From CAVWCQ01 sp963753545 (GTDB lineage: Bacteria > Chloroflexota > Anaerolineae > Aggregatilineales > Aggregatilineaceae), in the NCBI GenBank assembly GCA_963753545.1, contig CAVWCQ010000008.1, positions 2,294,001 through 2,358,000 of the forward strand: a stretch of 64,000 bases of DNA, given 5' to 3'. A model generated the notes under the pieces. The model had not been told where the DNA came from. It ran no database searches and saw nothing but the letters and a program-made list of their open reading frames with translations. Positions 56,291 through 64,000 of this stretch are shown here, one piece after another; positions within the stretch are counted from its first letter, which is position 1, and every line of letters begins with the position of its first letter. Position numbers and translations under genes: made by a program.

Positions 56291-58627
56291 CTTTTTGCCG
56301 TCTGTGATCATCTCGATGGTTCCCTGCCGGTCTGTCCGGTAGATAGGGCCGCTGCTCAACAAATCGATCACTTCAGGGGCGGGTAAGCCGGAACGGTTGC
56401 CCGCTCCAACCGTGATCACAGAAGCCTGAGGGTGAACAGCCTGTAGAAAGCTTTCAGGGTTGGCTTTAACGCTGCCATGTGCAGGAACCTCTAATACCGT
56501 GCTGCCCGCATACCACCTCGCCGCCAAAAGTGACTTTTCCCCCTCATCCGACAGCTCTGGCGTCAGCAAAAACGACGTGTCGCCATAACTCACGCGAATC
56601 ACCATACCTTCCGTCTCCGGGTCGGCATCCGCTTCGGGAATTGTCTGAGGATGGAGAATTTCAAGTCTCACACCGTCACCCGTCTGTAATTGATAGCCCG
56701 CCGTGACGGTCTTGACCTGAATACCATGATCGGCGCAGGCATCGATCAACGCCTGATAGGTCTCCGTTTGGCCCGCCTGCCCATTGGTGAGCATCAGCCC
56801 AACATCGTAGCGATTTAGCAGTGAGGGAAGCGCATTCAGGGCCGAAGATTTGGGCTGTGTCAAAATCAGGACGTCCAGGCGGCGATCCCAGAACGGCAGT
56901 GCATCGCCAACCCCTTCTCGCAGCCGGGATGGGTTCGGGCCGCCGTCAACCAAAATCTGACCCCCATCGGGAGTTTGGATCAGCACCGCATTACCGTGCC
57001 CAACATCCAGAAACCACACATGCAGTTTACCGTCGGGCTGAGATAGGGCTGCCGTCCACACCAGGATACAGACGATTGTCCCTATAAACAGAACGGTATA
57101 GGTCGTGAACCGCTGGCGCAGCCGCTTGAAGATAGCGGCACGATCTTCAGGATGCTGGATCGATATCCAGGCAACCACCAGCAGGCAGCCATAGTAGGCC
57201 CAGGTCTGTCCCGCCGACAGTTCCACATGCAGCGACGCCCAATCGAGCGAACCGAGGCGGCGCACCACCTGGATGGTAAAACTGAGCGGCAGCCATGCTA
57301 CCCAGGCGAACGGTTCGCCAAGCGGAGTCCACAGCATGCCGATCAAGGTGGCAAACCAGCCGAACAGCATTACATACGGTTGGATAGGAACAACCAGGAT
57401 ATTCGCCAGCAGCGCGATCAGCGACAGCCGCCCAAAGTGGACCAGTATCAATGGCGTCGTGGTGATCTGCGCCGCCAGCCCAATGACAACAGGTTCAGCC
57501 AACACCCCTGTGATCTGGCGCGCGGTATTTTCGGCAAATCCTTTTTTCAGCAGATTTCTCAACCCAGTTGTCAGGCTGTCTCCAAACAAGACAAGTCCGG
57601 CGGTTGCTGCCGCGCTCAGTTGAAAGCCGACATCCCATAAAACCTGGGGATTCCAGAGAGTCATGAGCCAGATGCAAAAGGCCAGCGTCGTCAGGCCATA
57701 AGCACGGCGGCCCAACTGTGCGGCAAGTATCGCCATGCCGCCCATGATCGCCGCCCGCACGACTGCCGCTTCCGCCCCGACAAACAGCGTATAGGCTGCT
57801 ACCCCACTCATCGTGATCCACCCGGCACGGCGTTTGCCAAACATGGGAATAAAGAGTCCCATCAGCACGCGCATCACAACAACCAGATTCGCCCCTGAAA
57901 TGGCGATCACGTGGGAGGTTCCGGTACGATTAAAATCTTCGCGGAGGTCGTCCGGCAGATCACTCTCGTCGCCTAACAAAATGCCGTTCAGGAGCGGCGC
58001 TTGTGGGCTGGGGAGCAGGTGATCAATCGTTTGTCGCGCGCGTTTGCGCACCCCGTACAACAGCGCATACCAGGGTTTGCCCTGATCCCGTTTCAGCACA
58101 TCAACTTCAGCATTGGGCATCATGACCCGAATGCCTTTGCGGGCCAGGTAGTCACGGTAGGAAAAATCGTCAAATTCGGGCGGAGTTAGAAGCTGCCCGC
58201 TGGCTTTGATGCGGTCCCCGTAGCTGTAATCGACATAACGCGGCGCTTGGACCAGGATCAACCCTTCGGCGGGCAGCGCAGGGCCATCGACAGCCAGCGA
58301 GTCGACTTCGACAGTCAGATTAACATGATTTTCACGGAGATCGATGTCCCGCACGATCAAACCCGTCACCGTTCCATACCCAGAATCGGCATCATGGGCG
58401 ATATGATCAGCGGGCAGCGAGTGGTCTGCCAGCGCATAACGGCCTGCACCAAAGGCAAACAAAGCAGCGCAAATGAAGATCAGGCGGGTGCGGCGCTCTC
58501 GGCGCAAAAGACAGGCGAGAACAATGGCTCCCCCAGCCAGCATCAGCCAGCTTTTTGCAGAGGTATGGGCGGCGGATGCCAGAAAGACACCGGCCACCCA
58601 GAACGTTACCAGGTATAGGAGAGTCAT
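56267..58627 (-). CDS. comEC: ComEC/Rec2 DNA internalization protein with degenerate metallo-hydrolase domain
   Basis: 786 residues. Order: N-terminal helices and DUF4131 OB-like domain (about 1-190), the competence domain with GILLGDESDLPDDL, GTSHVIAISGANL and many membrane helices (about 200-500), and a C-terminal metallo-beta-lactamase-like domain (about 520-780) beginning LDVGHGNAVLIQTPDGGQILVDGG. The HxDxDH metal motif expected after VLILT is replaced by QPKSSALNAL, and the later HHGS is AHGS. So import-channel parts look intact but nuclease activity is doubtful. It follows cmk on the same strand and overlaps the end of ppk1 by 24 bases. Confidence 0.88.
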   Translation of the reverse strand: MTLLYLVTFWVAGVFLASAAHTSAKSWLMLAGGAIVLACLLRRERRTRLIFICAALFAFGAGRYALADHSLPADHIAHDADSGYGTVTGLIVRDIDLRENHVNLTVEVDSLAVDGPALPAEGLILVQAPRYVDYSYGDRIKASGQLLTPPEFDDFSYRDYLARKGIRVMMPNAEVDVLKRDQGKPWYALLYGVRKRARQTIDHLLPSPQAPLLNGILLGDESDLPDDLREDFNRTGTSHVIAISGANLVVVMRVLMGLFIPMFGKRRAGWITMSGVAAYTLFVGAEAAVVRAAIMGGMAILAAQLGRRAYGLTTLAFCIWLMTLWNPQVLWDVGFQLSAAATAGLVLFGDSLTTGLRNLLKKGFAENTARQITGVLAEPVVIGLAAQITTTPLILVHFGRLSLIALLANILVVPIQPYVMLFGWFATLIGMLWTPLGEPFAWVAWLPLSFTIQVVRRLGSLDWASLHVELSAGQTWAYYGCLLVVAWISIQHPEDRAAIFKRLRQRFTTYTVLFIGTIVCILVWTAALSQPDGKLHVWFLDVGHGNAVLIQTPDGGQILVDGGPNPSRLREGVGDALPFWDRRLDVLILTQPKSSALNALPSLLNRYDVGLMLTNGQAGQTETYQALIDACADHGIQVKTVTAGYQLQTGDGVRLEILHPQTIPEADADPETEGMVIRVSYGDTSFLLTPELSDEGEKSLLAARWYAGSTVLEVPAHGSVKANPESFLQAVHPQASVITVGAGNRSGLPAPEVIDLLSSGPIYRTDRQGTIEMITDGKKLWIYAGR

Positions 58628-58651
58628 GCACCCCCCGAACTGTCAAAAACT

Positions 58652-59362
58652 CTATCGATTATCTGCCAGCTTTTTGACTGGAGTCCATTCGTTAATAATT
58701 CGCTGCATCGCCTCAACGGACTGATCAAAGTTAAGGGTGGTGGTATCCAAATAAATCGCGTCAGAGGCGCGCCTCAGGGGAGCAACATCGCGGTTGCTGT
58801 CAATCTGATCGCGTGCTTGCAGCCCTTCCATAATTACGTTTAGGTCCGCTGCTTCCCCATTATCGATCCGCTGCTGGTAACGGCGCAGCGCCCGCGCCTC
58901 CAGGCTGGCATCGATATAAATTTTGAGATCAGCATCCGGCAGGACTACAGTGCCAATATCGCGCCCGGCTGCGATCACCCGGCCCCGTTGGGCAACCGTC
59001 CGCTGCACCTGCATCAGCGCGTCCCGAACACCGGGCATTTTCGATACGACCGACACATTTGCATCGATAGCAGGTTCATGAATGCGCCAGGTAATATCCT
59101 GCCCATCGGCTAAAATCGTATACTGCCGTCCATCATCCGATAAATCGGGGGTCATATCCAGGTGTGTCTGCCAGGCCAGAGCGGTGATCTGCTCCGGATT
59201 AGCCACATCAACCCGGTGTTCTAGTGCAACCAGGGTCACGGCGCGGTAGAATGCACCTGTATCAACAAAGAGGTACCCAATCTGCTGGGCAACGGCGAAG
59301 GATACGGAACTCTTGCCCGATCCTGCCGGGCCATCTACAGCAATAATGTTGGGGAGAGACAA
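58652..59362 (-). CDS. cmk: Cytidylate kinase
   Basis: Phosphorylates CMP/dCMP. 236 residues with P-loop AVDGPAGSGKSS, FVDTGAFYRAVT, the CMP-binding VIAAGRDIGTVVLPDADLK and EARALRRYQQ, plus ARDQIDSNRDVAPLRRASDA near the C-terminus. Complete and normal. It precedes comEC by 24 bases on the same strand. Confidence 0.93.
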   Translation of the reverse strand: MSLPNIIAVDGPAGSGKSSVSFAVAQQIGYLFVDTGAFYRAVTLVALEHRVDVANPEQITALAWQTHLDMTPDLSDDGRQYTILADGQDITWRIHEPAIDANVSVVSKMPGVRDALMQVQRTVAQRGRVIAAGRDIGTVVLPDADLKIYIDASLEARALRRYQQRIDNGEAADLNVIMEGLQARDQIDSNRDVAPLRRASDAIYLDTTTLNFDQSVEAMQRIINEWTPVKKLADNR

Positions 59363-59509
59363 ATCTTTCGCTCCATCGGGGTCAGTGGCAAAGAGAGAAC
59401 CCTACTATACCGTATTCATTTGATGGTGGGTAGCAGTTGCGGCACATTCCGCCCTACCGTAAAATCACTGGCAGTCATCCTGTGGGGGGATCGCATGGAG
59501 GTTAGGTGG

Positions 59510-62228
59510 ATGGTACGCTTTTCTCGTTGCATTCATGTCCTGATCCTGTGTACGCTCGTTCTGGCTGGGTGGCATTCGCCCACCACCGTGGGCGCTCCAG
59601 GATGGCCCCATTCAGCTCGTCTATGGGCAAACCGTCGATGGGTCTCTGGACGGCAGCGCCGCGCCGAGCGTGTTCTACACATTCAGTGCTCAGGCAAACG
59701 ATGTCATCACCGTGACGATGATTGTCACGGAAGGGAATCTCGATCCGTTCCTGGTTCTTAATGATGCCAACCAGAATCCGCTGGCAACCGATGATAATAG
59801 CGGCGGCGGGTTAAACGCGCGTCTGACCTTTGTCATTCCATCCGACGGGCAGTATCTGATTCAGGCCACCCATGCCGGAGGGATCACAACCGACATCAGC
59901 GGGCGTTTCGGTCTGAACCTGACCGCCTCGGTCAACGGACAGATTCCCCCTGCCCAACTGCCCACGGTACAGCCCACAGAAACATCGGTAGAGGCTGTGC
60001 CGCCGCCCTCTGACACGCCACCTTCTGACTCGCCACCGGCTGCGGTAGTGCCGGGTGAAAATGTCCGGCTCTCCAAACTGGAACCCGGCCTGACCATTCG
60101 CGACACGCTGGATCGCCAGACGGCTTTCCGCTTTTATTGGCTTGAAGGGCAAACCGGCGAACAGATTTCAGTGACAACGGAACAAACAGACTTTGCGCCC
60201 CTTTTGGTGCTCTACGATGCCGCTTTTGCTGAGCAGGCACGCTCAACGGTAGATGGCGGCCTCACGGCGACCCTGGCCCAGGACGGCGTCTTCTTTGTTG
60301 CCGTATCCTTGCCCGACAGCCAGAGCGAAGGCGGGAGTTATGGCATTCTGTTCAGTGAAAATATTTCCGCGACAGCCGGGGGTAACTTTACCGACATCAC
60401 CTATGGTCAGAGCATGCGGGGCGATATCAGCGCGGCAGTTCCTGCTGTCACGTACCGGTTTCGCGGTTCAGAAGGGGATGCGGTCACCATATCCATGAGC
60501 CGGGCTGGGGGCGATCTCAATTCGTATCTCTACCTATTGGATGCTGCCGGGCAGACTCTCTTCGAAGATAACGACAGCGGCGCTGGCAATGGCGATGCAG
60601 TCATCCAATATACCCTTCCAGCAGACGAAACCTACTTGATTATCGCGACACGCATGGGCCAGACCGGAGGGACTACAACAGGCAGTTACGTTCTTGAATT
60701 ACTGTCAGACTCTGCCGCCCCGGTTGAAGCAACCCCAGCGGAAGCCGTCTTGCCAGCCGATTATGAAGGTCTGCCTCAGATGGCTTATGGCGATACGGTG
60801 GAGGGGGAAATTACCGACACCAGCTTTTTGTCCGTCTATGTATTTAAAGGTGCGGAAGGCGATCCGGTCACCATTGAGATGGACAGCCAGAACAGTGCGG
60901 ATCCGAACGGTCTCGATCCCCTCATGTTTTTGCTGGATGATGGCCGTATCCCACTGGCAGACAATGACGACATCGTGCAAGGGGAAAATCGCGATTCGCG
61001 GATCGAGTTCACCCTACCCCGCACGGCATATTATGCCATCGTCGCCACCCGCTTCGATCAGGAAAACGGCACATCGATTGGCCCCTTCACGCTGACCCTC
61101 ACCGGGCCAGGGGCGGCACAGGAAACAACAGTTCCCGTTTCCCTGCCCGGAACAACACCGAGTGATACACTGGTCACGGCGGGCGCGCTCGAATTTAACG
61201 TCGACGCCGTAGGCACATTCGACACAGGAGCAAAAGTCTACTCACTGCTGCTGGATACGGGGATCGTCTTCGATTTAAACATCACCGCCGATCCGGGGTT
61301 GGAACCTGTTCTCGTGCTGGCCGATGAAAGTCTTAACGAACTCGCCTCCAGCGCCACAGGTACACTGCTTGGCATCAGCGTTCCGGCTGGCCGATATTTC
61401 ATCCTGGTCGCGCCCCGCTTTGGCCCGGCAAATATCAGCCAGGGCAATTATTCGCTGACGTTAGGGTATGGCAGCGGTGAAGTTAGCAATCCCGTTGTGA
61501 CGCAGCCGGGCTCGGACGTGCTCAATTTTGGCGATGTGGTCAACGGCGTCATCGATGACGATGTGGTGAGTCGGGCCTATACGTTCACGGGCACAGCCGG
61601 AGACTCAGTTCGAATCACGATGGAGGCAGCGGCAGGGTCCTCGCTGGACTGCTACCTTGAACTTCAGGATGCCAGCGGCGCGGTTGTTGATGCGAATGAC
61701 GACATCACACCGGGAGAGGTGCGCAACTCCCAGATCGTGACAGAGCTGCCCGCCGACGGACAATATACAATCCTTGCCTCCCGCTATGTAGGGCCAGACG
61801 AAACACCCACATCCGGCACCTATACCCTGAGCCTGGAACGGGTTGATGAGCAGGCAATCATCAGCGCTGGAATCAGCTCTACCACAACGCCGCTGCACTA
61901 TGGTGAAACACTGGTGGGCGAAATCACAGACCAGCAGTATCTGTTGTTCTACGTCTTCGATGGTACAGCAGGCGATAATATCACGATTTCAATCGACAAC
62001 CTCAGCGGCAACCTGGACTCGATCATGTATCTGTACAGGTCATCCGGTTCGGGTTGGACCGAAATCGCCAGCAATGATGATAGCCCCGCTGGAGGCACCT
62101 ACGAAGCCCTGTTAAGCAGCATTCAGTTACCCGAAACAGGGATGTATCTGGTAGCAGTGGGACGGTACGGCCTGGAACAGGATGGCAGCAGCGGTAGTTT
62201 TGACATCACGCTCACCCGGCAAGAATAA
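59510..62228 (+). CDS. Secreted protein of about seven PPC domains (frameshifted)
   Basis: About 905 residues. ATG 59510 with GGAGG eight bases upstream opens a signal peptide (MVRFSRCIHVLILCTLVL); ATG 59495 is possible. After a one-base insertion near 59595 the protein continues as about seven copies of a roughly 100-residue beta-sandwich like the bacterial pre-peptidase C-terminal (PPC) domain. Each copy has a YGxxVxGxI opening, a GNLDPFLVL-like core, an Asp-rich turn (TDDNSGGG, EDNDSGAG, ADNDD) and a YLIIATR ending. A Pro/Ser/Thr linker separates copies 1 and 2. No protease or other catalytic domain is attached. The Asp-rich turns suggest calcium binding. A shorter paralogue follows after four bases. 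Confidence 0.75.
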
Positions 62229-62232
62229 GCCT

Positions 62233-63723
62233 ATGAAGAAGTTTATACTTCTTGTTTTAGTTATCCTGTGGGGCGCTGCGATGGCAGCACCCCAGGTTGC
62301 TTTGGCCTGGCCGCACCGGCAGGGCGGCACACCACTTGTGGTCGATCAGGCAGCAACCGGGCAGATTAACGACGAGTCCTTCCGGCAGATTTACACCTTT
62401 TGGGGTGCAGCCGATGAGGTAATCGCTCTGACCATGAACCGGGTTGACGGTGATCTCGACCCGTTCTTGCTGCTCACCGATGATCACGGCACGATCCTGG
62501 CCTTGAGTGATGATGACGGCGACGCGGTGAATGCAATCATCATCTCCAAACGCATTCCTGCGGATGGACAATATTTTGTGATTGCCACTCGCTTCGGGCA
62601 GGAATTGGGCACCACCAGCGGCCACTACACGCTGCTTCTCGAACAGGTCGGGGAAAGCGCCACCGAAACCACGGCATTGCAGTATGGCGATAGTGTCGTT
62701 GGCAACATCACCGCCGATGCGCCGCTTGTGTTTTATTTCCTCCGGGCACAGCGCGGCGACGTAATATCGATCAAACTGCTGCGCCTGTCCGGCGATCTGG
62801 ACCCGCTGCTCGATCTGGCGACCAGCGATGGCCTGACTCTCGCTTCCAATGATGACGACCCCCTGGCCGCCGGAACGCTGGATGCCGGAATTAGCAACTA
62901 TACCATCCTCCAGACGGGCATTTATCTGATCGTCGCAACACGATTTGGGCGGATGGCGGGCGATACCACCGGGAATTACGCCCTGTCAATCTCCCAAACC
63001 CCGCCTGATGAACTTGCTGGCACGCTGGCGATGGCCCAATTAATCGACTACGGGGCATCGGTCGAAGGCAGCATTGATGAGTTGACGCCCACGCGCTTTT
63101 ATTGGTTTGAGGCACAGCGCGGTGATGTGATCACCATCACCGAGTTGAAGCTGTCCGGCAACCTGGACCCTTTCCTGAAACTCGACGACACGAACCTGAT
63201 CGATGTCGCGGTGGATGATGATGGAGGTGGGCGGCAGGATGCCCGCATCGCAGCCTTTACCATTCCTGTTGCCGGAAAATACTACGTTCTGGCAGGGCGC
63301 GCGGGCGAAGTCGAAGGACAGACGAGCGGCACGTTTACGTTGCAGATCAACGGGCGTCCTGGCGTCGCCGGGGGACAGGCGCTCGAAATCGTCTATGGGG
63401 CAACGGTAAGCGGGCAAATCGAGGGTAACAGCACTACCGAGGAATATGTCTTCTTTGGCCGCCAGGGAGACGTGATCGAAATCACAATGGAACGGGCTTC
63501 TGGCGACCTGGATCCGCTTCTCACGCTGTTGGATAGTGACCGTAAGCAAATCGCTTTTGACGACGACAGCGGCGATGATCAGAATGCGCAGATCCAGCAG
63601 TTTACCCTCCCCGGCGACGATATGTACATTCTGGTTGCCTCTCGCTTTGATCAGGAGATGGGGCAAACGAGCGGTGCCTATATATTGACCCTGGAATTAG
63701 TCCGGTCTGCCAGTATAAACTAA
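62233..63723 (+). CDS. Secreted protein of four PPC domains
   Basis: 496 residues from ATG 62233, which opens a clear signal peptide (MKKFILLVLVILWGAAMA); an earlier in-frame start at 62182 would lie inside the previous gene. Four PPC-like repeats of about 110 residues follow, each with GDLDPFLLL-type core, Asp-rich turn (LSDDDGD, SNDDD, VDDDGGG, FDDDSGDD) and a FVIATRFGQ-type ending. No catalytic domain, no membrane anchor and no sorting motif is seen. It is a paralogue of the preceding gene, with which it is probably co-transcribed. Confidence 0.78.
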   Translation: MKKFILLVLVILWGAAMAAPQVALAWPHRQGGTPLVVDQAATGQINDESFRQIYTFWGAADEVIALTMNRVDGDLDPFLLLTDDHGTILALSDDDGDAVNAIIISKRIPADGQYFVIATRFGQELGTTSGHYTLLLEQVGESATETTALQYGDSVVGNITADAPLVFYFLRAQRGDVISIKLLRLSGDLDPLLDLATSDGLTLASNDDDPLAAGTLDAGISNYTILQTGIYLIVATRFGRMAGDTTGNYALSISQTPPDELAGTLAMAQLIDYGASVEGSIDELTPTRFYWFEAQRGDVITITELKLSGNLDPFLKLDDTNLIDVAVDDDGGGRQDARIAAFTIPVAGKYYVLAGRAGEVEGQTSGTFTLQINGRPGVAGGQALEIVYGATVSGQIEGNSTTEEYVFFGRQGDVIEITMERASGDLDPLLTLLDSDRKQIAFDDDSGDDQNAQIQQFTLPGDDMYILVASRFDQEMGQTSGAYILTLELVRSASIN

Positions 63724-63767
63724 AGGCGCACGTTCGCGTTCAAACAGCATCTTGGAGGTTTACTCGG

Positions 63768-64000
63768 GTGAATGACGGTGGACAGGCTCCTAACCTGGCG
63801 GCATCTCATCATGAGCGTGTCCCATTTTGGCGAACTATTTTTTATTCGATGGGCAATGCGGCTGGCCTTTTAACGTACACAACTTTCACTACGTTTGTCC
63901 AATATTTTTATACGACCGTCAAACACCTGTCCCCCGATTGGGTCGGCGTTGGGTTGTTTGGATTTGGCTTTTGGAATGCCATCAACGACCCTCTGGCAGG
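63768..64000 (+). CDS. GPH-type sugar:cation symporter, partial (cut by window end)
   Basis: First 77 residues of a membrane transporter. GTG 63768 follows GGAGG by nine bases. The sequence VPFWRTIFYSMGNAAGLL, then WVGVGLFGFGFWNAINDPLAG, is the N-terminal helix pair and the DP-containing loop of the MFS_2/GPH (MelB-like) family, which imports glycosides with Na+ or H+. The rest lies outside the window. Confidence 0.72.
   Translation, partial: MNDGGQAPNLAASHHERVPFWRTIFYSMGNAAGLLTYTTFTTFVQYFYTTVKHLSPDWVGVGLFGFGFWNAINDPLA

Noticed and set aside
59510..63723. Adhesin or protease annotation for the PPC proteins
   Set aside because: No catalytic triad, metal site or anchoring motif can be seen; only the repeat domain is supported.
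1..64000. CRISPR arrays, rRNA operons, insertion sequences, riboswitches
   Set aside because: Looked for and not found by eye; no regularly spaced repeats, transposase genes or terminal inverted repeats.

Overview
The window looks like a chromosomal segment from the phylum Chloroflexota, most likely Anaerolineae-like. The evidence is gene content: an MTA/UroD-like gene, a BTAD regulator with an ATPase-like front half, PPC-repeat secreted proteins, a diverged RsmD with an APPQY motif, and several unassigned proteins of a type I associate with this phylum. The lineage is inferred from family resemblance, not from a search. Most of the window is ordinary housekeeping DNA: fatty-acid synthesis, tRNA and rRNA modification, DNA repair and replication (uvrB, ligA), proteolysis (ftsH), nucleotide metabolism (hpt, dGTPase, cmk), transcription elongation (greA), the TCA cycle (acnA) and polyphosphate (ppk1).

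Layout. 0-7 kb: fabF, a lytic transglycosylase, trmFO, a sensor kinase, hflX and a small membrane protein. 7-9.1 kb: an accessory island made of a tyrosine recombinase with a TIR-like N-terminal domain plus about 700 bp of AT-rich DNA without genes. 9.1-14.3 kb, minus strand: ATP:cob(I)alamin adenosyltransferase (interrupted by a stop), a response regulator, ribokinase and aconitase. 14.5-18 kb: two unassigned proteins, tRNA-Arg(TCT) and a BTAD regulator. 18.3-25.2 kb: HhH protein, DUF971, hpt, CCA-adding enzyme, rsmD, a UroD-family protein, a TPR protein and a Ser/Thr kinase. 25.4-34.9 kb: ftsH, HAD hydrolase, acyl-CoA ligase, a catalytically degenerate tyrosine recombinase, an RlmI-like methyltransferase, ligA and an SH3 protein. 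35-46.9 kb: PHP protein, uvrB, dGTPase, greA, a membrane protein, an orphan sugar-binding protein, GNAT, a membrane/GAF sensor and an S1-domain protein. 47.2-52.6 kb: a tight operon of ABC ATPase, FtsX permease, DUF1028 protein and AttH/CrtC-like protein. 52.6-59.4 kb: sufE, rhodanese, ppk1, comEC, cmk. 59.5-63.7 kb: two large secreted proteins made almost only of PPC domains (about 7 and 4 copies), then the start of a GPH-type sugar symporter cut by the window edge.

Two features colour everything else. First, at least a dozen conserved genes are broken by single-base shifts (hflX, acnA twice, the kinase, the degenerate recombinase, rlmI end, uvrB twice, the sugar-binding protein twice, the membrane/GAF sensor twice, the S1 gene, sufE, the first PPC gene), and one by an in-frame TGA. 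Most behave as one extra base, which suggests insertion-biased single-molecule read errors more than decay. I annotate these as single genes across the shift. Second, two GAAC-N4-GTTC palindromes resembling the Gram-positive LexA box sit at the promoters of uvrB and of the lytic transglycosylase.

The best candidates for something undescribed are the TIR-recombinase fusion with its AT-rich flank, the ABC/FtsX/DUF1028/AttH operon, the PPC-only secreted pair, the recombinase that has lost its nucleophile, and the ComEC protein whose metallo-hydrolase domain lacks its metal ligands. No CRISPR array, insertion sequence, phage structural gene or rRNA was seen.
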